From positions 1-64,000 of the forward strand of contig SGPM01000033.1 of NCBI GenBank assembly GCA_004802725.1: 64,000 nt of DNA. The letters are read 5' to 3'. The position numbers and the translations under genes were made by a program. The notes beneath the pieces were generated by a model, which was not told where the DNA came from, made no database searches, and saw only the letters and a program-made list of their open reading frames with translations. Shown in pieces: positions 11,442 to 22,550 of the stretch (positions are counted from its first letter, which is position 1; every line of letters starts with the position of its first letter). The stretch is from Antrodiella citrinella. Lineage: Eukaryota > Basidiomycota > Agaricomycetes > Polyporales > Steccherinaceae.

Positions 11442-11765
11442 TGGTCATTATTGCATGTTCGTCGTGCGTCGTGCAATGTGCATGTTTGGCGCCTTGGAAC
11501 TTTCCATCCTTTGGACTGCTGAGTGGTGTTCTTTGTTATCATGCATGAGTTGTGATCAATGCATGAGATTTTCACAGCCAGAGAGAAGAAAGCTTTGGTT
11601 CGTTCAGTCACATTCGCAATCCAACGATCTAGTAGATGCTCTTTGTGGTCCAAGTCTTAGTAGTCCAACGCGATGAATGACTCTACGGTAACCCAGTGGC
11701 TCAAGCCTTTTTGTTCCAGTGGTATGTAAATCCACCCGCCGCGAACCCTCGGTATCAAGTCACAG

Positions 11766-12492
11766 ATGATACCTCCGTCTTCGCCCTCTCGCCTCCAGGC
11801 CACCATCCATGCCATCCTCTCGGAGGGGCAAGTTAGCTCTACGCGATTTGCATTCAACACCGGCCTCATTCGGTGGATTGACTACGAAGTCGTGCCGCTC
11901 TCGCTCAAGATATCGGACGTGAACGCCATGAAGAAGTACCTAGCTAAGACGAAGAAGGAGCTCGCGAAACAAGATACCAGCGAGTCGCATTACGGGACAT
12001 GTTACCTAACTGACTGACCCCTCTTCTGCAGATGAACTTTGCCAGGATGCAAGTCTTCCGAAGCTACGCCCGATAGTATTTCATATCTCTATGAAGGATG
12101 CGCTCGAGGAACGTCTTGAATGGATGCTTCGACACAAAGTCCTCGTTGAGACGCATCTGCCCACCTACGCCGTGGCGAAAGGCTTTACTCCTCACGTCGG
12201 CAATGACGAGATACATGGTGATTTACGACAGGTGTGTGTCAACTCGATTGTCACTCGCTGCTTTCTTTGGTTGAACGAAGGCCTCTAGCTCGTGATCGCT
12301 GAGAGGATACAGAAGACTTTCGAGAGACCATGCCACACGGGCTTCCAGTGGGGTATCTCAGGGATGGATCTTGACCGATTGCTGGCCACTCTGCAGAGCA
12401 TCCTCAACAAGATGCGTCGATGTGGTATTCATATTGACGTCTTGCGTCAAGACAAAGCGACATTTGCCCGGCTGACCACAAGGCATCTGTGA
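11766..12492 (+). CDS. Unrecognised protein, three exons
   Basis: I do not recognise this protein. Coding is suggested by consistent phase across plausible junctions: a first exon from about 11766, a second 12032-12231 and a third 12289-12492 ending TGA. It encodes segments such as LIRWIDYEVVPLSLKI, AMKKYLAKTKKELAKQD, MKDALEERLEWMLRHKVLV and LLATLQSILNKMRRCGIHI. It is mostly helical and charged, with no signal peptide or membrane segment. A further 5' exon from ATG 11673 (MNDSTVTQWLKPFC) with a GTATGT donor is tempting, but I could not make its phase fit. The donor of the first listed exon is weak. It lies 3' of MoaC on the same strand. Confidence 0.45.
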
Positions 12493-12758
12493 AGGCAGAC
12501 AAGTATGAAAGAGCAAACGGACATTCATTATACGAGAATAGGACATATGTACTGCAACTACGACGACTGCTTGAATAATGAGTATTACTAGTCGGGAGTT
12601 TTAACGAATTATTGGGTGACAGAACATGAGAAGAATGGTCCAGGGTGGATAAATAATACTAGAGCTACAGCTGGAGAGGTGGAAAGGTTCAAGACAGACG
12701 GATGATTGGAGAGTAGCGAATCCGAAAGAAATAGGGTATATGGCTCGACCGACAGTTC

Positions 12759-14022
12759 TCACCAGTGTCCTCTTCTGGAGCCGACGAAGCCGAGCTCAAG
12801 GGAGTCCTCCACACCAGCAGGCTTGTCCTTGCCACAGAGACCTGCAAAGCCGACTCGGTCGTAGACCTTCTGCGCACTGTTCTCATGTCCAACATAAAGA
12901 ACAACGCAATCTTTGCCACAGTCGTACAGGAGTCTAAAGACCGCTGCGGTTAGGCACCTGTGTGAACCCGGGATCGGTTCAAAAACTCACTTTGCGGTGA
13001 CTTCTCTCACGAGGAACTCAGCGCATCCCCTACGCCTCCATCTCGGCGTGGTGTACACCTTGGTGATCGCAGAAACACGATGGGTACTCCTAGTGACGGC
13101 GCAGATGGTCGAGATATCTCCTTCGGCGTCATACACCCAGATCTGGCGCTTGGAGATAAGCTCACGGGCTTCAATCCGTGCTCGGTCGATGGCCAACGGG
13201 AAGTAAACCTAAAAACAAGGCGCGGAAGAGATGTCAGCAAAGCTAAACGAGCACCCTGATGACAACGAAAGGGGAGCCGAGGGCAAAGAACGCGAGAGAA
13301 GCACGAAGGGAGCTATTACTCACAGAATCATCGGCGAATTCCTTGCAGAGCTGCGCCACTTGTTCCAGGTCAGCCAGACGCGCTCGGCGAAGACGGTGGC
13401 CTTCCGGAAGCATTGCATCGGAATCCTTGAAAGTGTCGACGTTGCAGTAAGAGAAGAATGCGGAGTAGAATGGCTCGGCCTCAACAGCATGGCCAGTGAT
13501 ATCTGACCAATACCGCGAGAATGCCTTGACGAGTGGCGTCATTCCAAAGACCGAGAAGACTCGCTCCGAGGGAACGCAGAATCGGAGGTGGTCGGCGATC
13601 TTCTCAATTCGCGGGGTAATCCACGCGGTAGTCAGCCCACTTTGACTCTGGGGCGTCCACAAAAATATGGGATACTCGCCGAGCGTCCACTTGACGCACG
13701 AGAGGACGAGCTCAAGGGTAGGCGCGGACGGGGTCGAAGTATTCCACATCGTGAGCCAGAACTCAGATTTCTGCTGAGGCGAGAAGGAAGTCGCGTCGGC
13801 GCAGCTTAGCCAATCCTCAACATCGTCGTCACAGCTGAATTCGAAGCCAGCCATGGCCGCCTCTGTGGTGACACGTTTCAGCGCATGTGCAAGAACAATG
13901 TTCGCGGAGGCTTCGTGACGTCGGAGTGTAGGGTATGCGACAGCGAGGAACTCATTTGCGGAGTTGTGCTGGATGATAACAGAGTTGGAAGGGGAAGACT
14001 GAACATTGGTGAGGGCAGGCAT
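12759..14022 (-). CDS. GNAT-family N-acetyltransferase
   Basis: Three exons, 14022-13324, 13208-12991 and 12933-12759, with donors GTGAGT and GTGAGT and phases that agree, give about 363 residues. The last about 160 residues are a GNAT fold: HRLRRARLADLEQVAQLC opens the domain, a beta strand IWVYDAEGDIS follows, and the acetyl-CoA loop is ITKVYTTPRWRRRGCAEFLV (R-x-x-G-x-A type). Then come LLYDCGKDCVVLYV and NSAQKVYDRVGF, the usual C-terminal 'A...vYerlGF' end. The N-terminal half resembles the variable lobe of fungal GNAT proteins that act on small molecules. The substrate is not predictable. Free-standing, no signal peptide. Confidence 0.82.
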
Positions 14023-15884
14023 CTTGGTGAATTACTGAATCTGGCGGAAGGCGGGGTCGGTTTGTGAGTCAGGATGATCTTTCCCCGAGAGGTGTTTAAG
14101 TAGTACTCACTAGGGTAAGGCGACAATATGAGGCGGGATCGGGTCTAAGATCTAGAAGCTTCGTATGACTCTGTGAGTCCTTTGATGAGGTAGGGATACT
14201 TGGATCGACTCATAGGTCTTATATGGATGGCGAGGACACAGGGAGGACAGCTTTGTCAAATAGACGACATGTGCGTCAGGAGGATGGTTCGTATTGCCGG
14301 CAGTCGATTGACGGGTGACGAGAGCAGGAGGAGTACTTGAAGCCCATCGGGGATCTGAGGTCAAGCTGAACCCTGCAGATTCCGAAATTGAAGCAGATTT
14401 CCGTCGGTTGGACAACACGTCCGGAGCTCGAAATCATTACCGTCCATATCTAACAGAGATGGAGAGACCGGTGTAGTCGCATGTGGTGAGGCTGAAAGAC
14501 CCGGCGCCAGACCTATCCAGTGTCACTTGGGTGAGAGCGCCGGACAGGCGCCCCCCAGGTTACGAAGAAGATCCTGTCTCCTGCACATCAGGAAATTGCG
14601 GTGAGCGCAATCCGAATTCAGAACCCATGGACTTTCGGCGATGTGTGCGGAATCCTTGGATGACGGCCTTCCCGAGTAGTATCATGACTGGTACTGCATC
14701 GGAGCCAACAAAATGGTGACAACGAAGTCCAAATGCACCATTCATCTGCAGTATAGATGTCAGTTTGTAGATTAAGATAGCTGGGTTGTATAACGAACCT
14801 GTGCTATAAAAATCCGCTTCAGCCATCTAACAAAGTCCATTGCTATGCTGTTCAGACAAAGTCGCATTCATGAAACGAACAACCTGGCTCCGATCATCTA
14901 CACGTGTAGGCGTTACGTTTCGCCCGGGTGTGGCCTCCAGGTGCTGTGCATTAAAAAACGGAAATTTGTACGATGATGTTGAATATACAACGGCTACCGG
15001 AATGACCCTCTGCATGAGCAAAGGAGTCATTCTGAGAGCGCCTTCAAGTAGACAATTCAGACATGGGGGTGAGAAGAAAGCAAGGCGTTTGCTACGAAAC
15101 GCCGTACAATTCCTGATTGGGATGATCACCCTTCCTGCTTTCCTGACTCCCTGACCACGAACCTGTCGCCACATCGATAATCCTGCAGAGTACGTTACTA
15201 TCCACATACTTCCCACTTCATGTCTCGTAAAAGACCACGAAAGGCATCTTGACTCAACTCGACAGGCGGGGATCAAGTGGCCACAAAATTGATGGACGTG
15301 AATCACGACAACCTCTGGGCGGGAGCTACTGCAGCCTTCTGAAAACCTTGGTAGACCGTCTCTGTTCCTGCTGAGCACTGACTTGTGCTTGTGCAAGGAA
15401 GGTACCATTCGGAACGGAATGCCGTTCGCCCCGCTGTTACCGACCTCAGGCTCAGCCTCATGCTGACGACGTAGTACAGAGACCCAGCTTCACAAGTACA
15501 GCGTTTATCACCAACGGCAAGCATACATAACTTAGACTCCGATTGCCTTCAGCATGGTCTCTGATTCCGTAATCTCCGCCATACGCCAAACCTCGGTCAC
15601 CACGCAGAGCACTGTGATTGACGCACACAATAGTGGCCGTTTCAACTTTCAAGTGGCGGATGGTGGTCTGCAGAGTCCGAGTAACTCCAGCCACTGGTAT
15701 AGCGAAGTTGAAACGGATGTGGGTTTGATCCCCCTTGCGAAGTGTTTTTTAACCCGCATACCTGACCCTGAGTGGGTCCAATGCCAGGGTCGTTGCTTTG
15801 CGAATTCAAGGACGCACTCTTCCTCTCAGGTTTATGACGGTCAGGAAAAACATATGAGGTGGATCGCATGATTGTTTCAATATC
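14023..15884. other. Intergenic region, 1.9 kb, no supported gene
   Basis: It contains one long minus-strand open frame (193 codons, 14827-15408) and several shorter ones. None shows a known domain, splice-phase support or family-like composition. No transposon ends are evident. Confidence 0.5.
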
Positions 15885-17981
15885 TTACAAAGTAACACAG
15901 CTGAAATTCTTGTCCGAACCTGACCCCGAACCTTCAGCAAGACGGAGAGCTTCCTCCACCCTTTCCAGCATCCCCAACACCCTCTCCTCGTTGAGTCTTC
16001 GCCCAATCAGCTGTAAACTAATCGGAGCGTTCTTGTACGTCTCCGGATTCCATTGCTCCGAAATGAACCTCTCTTCGGGATTACGAGGTTGGCCAACGGG
16101 GGGAAGATCAGCGGAGACGTCAAGGGATCGGTTATCTTCGGGTGCGAAACGACCGAGCGGGAAAACCGCCGCCGGGAAGTCCATTAAGTTCCAGTACGAT
16201 GTGTAACCCCACCAGCGGGTGGAGTCGTGCGGCGGCGCCAACGTTGGGGCCACGGGGCTCAGCACAGCGTCGACGCTGCGCCCAGTACCCGTCCGGCTGC
16301 GCGTGGCGTTCCAGTGAGTTGCGACCTTGACACGGAAAGCTTCACGTTCGAGGTTGATTTTGAAAATGTCTGCAACATCGTACGGCTTGCCATCATTCGG
16401 TACCTGTGCCAAAATCCATTCTGATTGCGGGACAGGTGGATCTTTTCGCATAGTTTCGCGGTATTCTTCACCCCCGTCTAAGAAGTACATCTTGGTCTAC
16501 ATGGTGCGGTTGAGCCTCAGGAACCATAACGAAGTATGTTTCAGAACATGAAACAAGCACTCACTATGAGGTCCCAAGAGTAACGGTGGTCGACGGGCTC
16601 CCAATCTATAACTTCGTGGCCAGCACGTAGCAAAGCGTTCTTGGTGCGCTTCAACGCATCCAATATAGGTGGGTGAGGACGGACGACACCGTCATCCCAT
16701 AAGATGGCGATGCATAGCTTCTTCTGGATCCCTTCTCCTTCGATCACGTTCTGCTTCCACGGAATCTCCAGTAACGGAGGCTCTATGAGCCAGGGTTCGT
16801 ACTGTAGCATGACCCTGCAGAACAAGGCGAGATCTCTCGCCGACGTAGCTATGGGTCCCAGGGCGCCGAGGATTGCATCCATGCCATCGTGTGACCCCAT
16901 GAGCCCGGCATGCGGCATTCTGGCGACAGAGCCTTTGAGGCCGTAAAGTCCGGCATGTGCAGCGGGAATACGCTGTGTCACGATGAGAAGTTGAACACTG
17001 CGTGTAAAGAAGGGCGCCTGATCGAGAGAAGGATCGCGCAGACACTCACGATAGATCCACCAATATCTGTCCCGAGACCCATGGGGCTTCCATGGAGTGC
17101 GATCAATGCGCTCTCCCCACCGCTGCTTCCGCCAGGTGAGAGATCTATGCCTGAAGTCAGGCATGAAGGTAGATATAATTTCGAGATCAAGATCTACCTC
17201 GGTTGAACGGGTTGAGCGTTCGTCCGTAAATATTGTTGTTTGTTTCAAGTGACTGTAGATCCAGGGTGCGTATAAGAGATAACGGTCAGTTCCTCGAAGC
17301 ACGTCACAATGATCAAGAGCTTACGAGTAATGTCTGTGGATTGGCTGTCTTGACATAAAGAACCGCGCCAGCCCTACGCAAGATATCCACGGCCACCGCA
17401 TCCTTATCAGATACCGTCTTGAAGGCCCAAGAAATGTATCCGGTCGCAGTGTCATGGCCTTTTACTTTGACATGATCCTTGATCGAAAAAGGCAAACCGT
17501 GCAAGGGTCCGACGACCTGACCTGTTTCCTCCAAATGGCGATCCAACTCAGCAGCCCTCTCCAACCCTTCGTCGAAAAAGATTTCCGTCAGGCAGTTAGT
17601 GACCCTCTGCGCGATCGAGGCCGCATGGCAGTACGCTTTGAGAACCTCGACGGCAGTGAACTTGCGGAGACGAAGGGCTTCTACGAGCGCGGTGGCGTCA
17701 TGCTTCGTGACGATGTCGAGCTCGCGCGCCGTCAGCTGCAAGGTGGTGATCGTCGATACGTCCTTCACTTGGGCGTCGGGCACCGCCTCCGCCTCCAGCT
17801 GCCATTCGGGATGCGCGTCCAGGCGTGCTTGTCGCTCTGCCACTTTGCGAGCTGATATGACCTGCCACGGTGCAGACGGAGGTGCAGCTCTGGGTTCGGC
17901 ACGGTCTGACGAAGCGGACAGAGACGTGGTCAGGGAAGGTGTCGCGAGGCTGGCAGTGTGAAGCATATCACCATCGGGCAT
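15885..17981 (-). CDS. Amidase-signature hydrolase (acetamidase / fatty-acid-amide-hydrolase type)
   Basis: Cytosolic or membrane-associated Ser-Ser-Lys amidase of about 590 residues in at least five exons. The ATG at 17981 (MPDGDMLHTAS) opens a polar leader followed by AERQARLDAHPEW. Then come ARELDIVTKHDATALVEAL and TNCLTEIF. The catalytic Lys is in PFSIKDHVKVKGHDT. ANPQTLL and LETNNNIYGRTLNPFNRG flank an intron. The signature is SPGGSSGGESALIALHGS, followed by GLGTDIGGSI with the second Ser. All three catalytic residues are present. The C-terminal part (WWGYTSYWNLMDFPAAVFP, then PISLQLIGRRLNEERVLGM) is also conserved. Junctions seen include TATAG/CTACAG acceptors and GTGAGT donors near 17052 and 16566. 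The family cleaves short or fatty-acid amides. The exact substrate is unknown. Confidence 0.9.
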
Positions 17982-18693
17982 GTTGAACGTGCTGGGGGAT
18001 GGGAACCTGAAGATGACCTCGAGGGTGGCTGGATATGATAATGAGCTTGGGTGGGTCGCACTGGGGCAGTGTTCGTCCTTTCCCTGCTTAAGTACATCGT
18101 GGTTAGAACAGAAGATCTGTTGGATAGTGGCACAGACGCACACAGGATCTTGTACACGCGGTCGAGGAAGCGCCCTGCAATTTGCGTGTCAAACAGAGTG
18201 CTCTCAAGAGGTAGGTTGAGCGTACTTTCCTAGACGTTGGGCGTAGAAGATGTCGAGCGCGCCTAGGGTTCATTCGTCGCCCCGATAGGCCTCCGCTGCT
18301 CATAAACGTCAGTGGCTCATGGTTGGTACCTGGGGCGCTGCCATGAAGTCGACGCCGGCGCTCGTGTTGGCCAGAGAGGAATATTGGCTAGTCCTAACAC
18401 CACCGAATCCGACTCAGCGAGGCGAACAGCTCAGGCGCCTGTATAGGCTGATGGCAGGCGCTCTGGCTTTTGATGAAAGATTTGTATCCGAGTCGAATGT
18501 ATGCTCACGAATGAATTCGAATCGCAACGTGCCATTCCGACTGGGCACACTCTCAGCTGTTGCACTGGCACGAGGAATGAGACGAGGATGAGGGACATGA
18601 TTTGCCCAATGTTCATGCCAACTGCGATATGACACATGTCACTGGGGCGGTGCATAATCACTTTGGGTACGTATGGTAGGACATCTGCATGCT
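17982..18693. other. Intergenic region
   Basis: This is the upstream region of the amidase on the minus strand and the 3' flank of the thioredoxin-17-like gene. Only short open frames without domains are seen. Confidence 0.5.
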
Positions 18694-19376
18694 TCATGTC
18701 GATGAGATGAACGTAGCCAGGGTGTCTGCTTGTATTTCACTCTCCTCCAGCCTCGCACCCTGCGACGAAGGAAGAAGCAGGAGGAAAGGAAGAAGAGAAT
18801 CCCGCGTGAGTCGAGTGGGTGAGATCTAAGGACAGAGAAAGGAACTTACATCATCGACACGGATAACAGTTGGTATCGCTCGGAGATTGTACGGATCGTT
18901 TCTGAACGGATTGGAGGGCGTCTTCCATCTAAATAGATCGATTTAAACCGGGAGGTAAGTGCGAGGAATGAAATGAGACTGAGAACACGTCCAGCGTTCA
19001 AGTGAGATGTGTGGTATGAAGCAAGCAGAAGAAGATGAAGAGATGAAGCCCACGCACTCCGGTATTTGTCCAACATACACAATCAGGGCGGACGGGCTGT
19101 CAGGCGACTTGAAGGTATCTTGGATCAGCTGCTCAACATCGCGGCAGTCCTATGGTCGACAAGTAAATAAGTATTAGGGTTCAATACAGGGTGACCAAAG
19201 GTGCGTGCGGGGAGAAAAGAACTTTTCGAAGAACACTTGACTGGCTCGGCGGTTCAACTTACAGGACACCACATTCTTCCATCCTCGTTGCGAGACGAGT
19301 AGAATACGAGGAACTTCTCCGGAGCATCCCGTATCGACTGGTGCTGTGTCGGGTCTTCGGAGCTGCGGACGGGCAT
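18694..19376 (-). CDS. Thioredoxin-domain protein 17-like (TXNDC17 / DUF953)
   Basis: Small cytosolic disulfide reductase of the TRP14 family, about 120 residues. Exons run 19376-19263, 19149-19058, one around 18905 and a last one ending at 18694. The fold is recognisable from EKFLVFYSSRNEDGRMWCP, then after the first intron DCRDVEQLIQDTF, then ALIVYVGQIPEWKTPSNPF, and DPYNLRAIPTVIRVDD with the cis-Pro of thioredoxins. The active site WCPDC is the one specific to this family (WCGPC in ordinary thioredoxin) and is split by intron 1 between Pro and Asp. The last exon ends QADTLATFISST. Known family members reduce selected targets and cystine in a thioredoxin-reductase-dependent way. Confidence 0.85.
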
Positions 19377-20094
19377 CCTTCAAGATACTAAGAACGGACA
19401 GATGGGAGAGATCGTTCAGCCGAGAGCGTCTTGGGTTCTTTGACGAGGACGAGGACGAGCGGACGTGGTACTGGTCAAGTGCAAGACGACGCCGAGGTAG
19501 AGATGGGCGCGAGAACGTCGGGCAATGCGTGTTTCACCGGAGCTCTGACTCAACCACCGAACACCGACGACGACATTGCAACTTGAACGCGACACCGATC
19601 AAGATCTTTCGACGATGCTGGTGAGCGAGATTCGCCATCCGTCCATGATCTAGCGACAACGATAGCTGGATATCTTTGCCTGTCCTGGTATGTACGTTTT
19701 CTAATAAGGAGTACAGGACAGTAACTCGATTACGAGGTTCAGTCGCCACACAGACCCTATCTCCCGAAGATAAAAATAATAAGCAAGCAATCCTTGGATT
19801 GCAAAAGAGAAAAGAGTAACAGGAAGCAACGGAAGATGCCATTCAACTACATCTCCCAGAAAACGAAAGGAAGCACCGGGATTTCCACAACGGTGGAAGC
19901 AGAAATACTAAGCTAAGTTTATAAAAAATTGGTCCGCATGCAAAACAGGGATGAATGACAGCGCGAGACGAGCAACATCCAAAAAAGGTCCATCGCGCTG
20001 CCTAAATAGATGACACTCGAAGAGGTGGATATACGCGAGGCCAGTCCGCCACGGTAGGGTATGATGAGGAGACACTGTGGATATCTTCTAGGAT
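19377..20094. other. Intergenic region
   Basis: Between the thioredoxin-17-like gene and the secreted repeat protein, both on the minus strand. A 5' UTR of the former and a 3' UTR of the latter would fit here. No other gene is recognised. Confidence 0.45.
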
Positions 20095-21982
20095 CTAGTA
20101 TCCGTAGGAGTTGCCAGACGCGGGGGCAGCAGTGGCAGCAGCGCCCCAAGCAGACGACGACGAAACACCGTATGCGTTGTAGCCAGACGCAGCCGCAGCG
20201 GTTGCGTAGGTGTTGTAGGTGTTGTATGCAGTTGCAGCCGCGGACGCCGCGGACGCATAAGTGTTCCAGGTGTTAGTGTTGCCCGCTGTCAAGCCCCAGG
20301 TACTCTTGCACTGTGATAGCTGTCAGTCGAGCGTCTGCTTGAAAGTTTGTTAAAAGGTACATACGTTCTGCAGGCATCCAGAAAGAGCAGTGGCCTCAGC
20401 AGCATCGATCTCAGTGGTGGTCACGGAAAGAGTCGCAGTGGCGGTCGCCGTCGACAACAGAGTTTGAGTCTGGACGATGGTGTGGTCCTGAACCAAAACG
20501 GACGTAAGGGTGTTGTGGACGGTCTGCGTCTATTAGCCGCAGAAATATTAGTTGCGTGATTCGTGAACATCCAAGCATACAAGCACGTACGTTGTCAATG
20601 ATCTGCGTGCTAACCCAGACAGACGTGAACGTGGTGGGTTGAACAACAGTACTCAATTGAGTGACAGTCGCAGTGACCATGTCGGTGACTTGATCGGTCA
20701 GCGTAGCAGTCGCAGTGTGAACAACCGTCATTTGATCCGTGACAGTCGCAGTTTGGGTGCGCTGAACAGTGAGAGTCTGCAATCATACAGCGTCAGTAAA
20801 TCGTCGACATCATCGTCCATGACATCAACCGTGCACGAGGCTGATATCAGGAAGTCCACATCACAACATGACTACTCACGTTGTCAACGATGTCAGTGGT
20901 GACCCAAACCTTGGTGTAAGTCGTGGGCTGGACGACGGTGCTCAGTTGAGTCTGGGTGACAACGTCGGTCTGGGTGGCAGTGGCAGTGACCGTGTTCGTC
21001 TGCGTGTTCGTCTGCGTCCTCAGGTATGTGTCGATCTCCGTACGAACAGACGTGGCTGTGAGTGTGTACATTTGAGTCGCGGTGTGGTCAATAACCTCGG
21101 TAGACACCCATACGCTCGTGGTGGGAACGAGGCGGGTTGAGGTCATGATCTCAGTCATGGTGAAAGACATAACGTCGGTCATCGTGTGGGTGACTGTCGC
21201 GGTGGCAGTAACCGTCGTGGGCACGGTCATGGTCTATATTGCAGGGTCAGGACTCCGCGCTGTACGAATACAGAAAACGATACTCACATCGGTCATCGTC
21301 TTCGTAACTGTCATAACGTCGGTCATAGTCTGGGTTACAGTCTGGATGACCGGGCTGCAGGCCGTACTGAAATCTGGATGTTAGCTTCACCCGGAAGCTT
21401 CAGAGCACGGAACACGAAACACTCACGTAGCTTGCTGGTAGCAGCCTGAGGTAGTGTACTGTAATGTCACAAAATCAGCAAATGAAATTGAATGAAGCTA
21501 CACTGCGTACGAACCCATGATTGCGATTGGCATGAACCATCTGCAGCCTTGGTGTACCCGTAGCCGCAATCCATACTCGAGTAACCGCCGCTAGCAAACG
21601 ACGCATACGCCATGGTAGTGTAAGCAGGAGGGGCCGTGGTGTACCACGACGGGGGTGCCGACGAAGTCGCCAGCACGCTGCTCGCCGCAGGAGCGCTGTA
21701 CCCATACGCGTAGCTCGGTGAGGGCGCGGCATATCCGTACGCATTACTGGCAGAGGGAGCTGCAGACGCGGCGCCAGTGTACGCAGGTGGAGCGGGGTAC
21801 GCAGCGGGAGCGGATGAGCCGTAAGCGTCGCCAGATGAAGGGGCATAGGCAGAGTAACCAGAGGCTTGGGGCGCTGCGGTGGGCGCACCAGCAGGGTAAG
21901 AGACCATGGAGAAGCCGTTGACCGCAATCTGAGCCGAAGCGGCGCCGGCAAGGGTGAGACCGAAAAGGATGGTGTTCATCAT
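20095..21982 (-). CDS. Secreted Thr/Val- and Ala/Tyr-rich surface protein
   Basis: The start (MMNTILFGLTLAGAASAQ) is a clear signal peptide cut after ASA. It is followed by about 110 residues of Ala, Pro, Ser and Tyr with repeats of the AYGYSAPAAS type, then a short Cys region (MDCGYGYTKAADGSC). The middle exons encode repeated blocks of alternating Val, Thr and small residues (TVTATATVTHTMTDV, TVVQPTTYTKVWVTTDIVDN, TTSVWVSTEVIDHT). Three exons carry a V-W-V-[ST]-T-[DEQ]-I-[IV]-D core. The C-terminus is low complexity (NTYNTYATAAAASGYNAY) and ends SGNSYGY with no GPI-type hydrophobic tail. Several short introns separate the blocks. Such Thr-rich beta-strand proteins are expected to be O-glycosylated and located in the cell wall or outside the cell. 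Function unknown. Confidence 0.7.
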
Positions 21983-22550
21983 GTTTACAAAAAGACTGCG
22001 AAAGACGACTGGGCACTGCCTAAGCTGAAGAGGGTGGTGCGGGGTATTTCAAGCTGGAAGAATCGGTTGAATAGGTAAGAAGGAGCGGTCTACGCTGGCA
22101 GCACTGTCTAGCAGTAGAAAGATTGTGGATGCGGAAAGCTTGACAGGCAAGCACTCTGTTTGGGATCATCAGCACGAACTACGAGACGACAGAAAGCTGC
22201 TCGAGCGACCTACCGCGAAACGAAGGAGGAAGGAGCGGTACGAAGCCCGCAAAGAAAAGAAGGAAGAATACGAAAGGGAGAGGGAGGAAGGTCTGAACCA
22301 GACGACGCCTGGGGAGGTCCCTTTTGAGGGAAATTGAAGACTTTCGCATGTTCTTTTCCCGTGATTGAATCTGTTCCTAACAACACGATCTATCCATCAC
22401 CACACGAAATGGCCGTAACCATGAAGACCAGTCACATTGGCTGTACTCCCTCATTGGCTGATACCCGCGGGCACGCACTCACACGCTACCAGCCAATCGC
22501 AGACGTCTATTTCACCCACAGCCACAATGCCACTACGAATACCATCTCCT
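21983..22550. other. Intergenic region
   Basis: Upstream region of the secreted repeat protein and 3' flank of the mitochondrial carrier. An open frame rich in Arg, Lys and Glu at 22125-22337 lacks an ATG and is not supported as a gene. Confidence 0.5.

Noticed and set aside
14827..15408. 193-codon minus-strand open frame between the GNAT and amidase genes
   Set aside because: No recognisable domain, no splice-phase support, and composition unlike the neighbouring coding exons. Length alone is not enough.
22125..22337. 70-codon Arg/Lys/Glu-rich open frame upstream of the carrier 3' end
   Set aside because: It begins at GTG, not ATG, and lacks splice or homology support.
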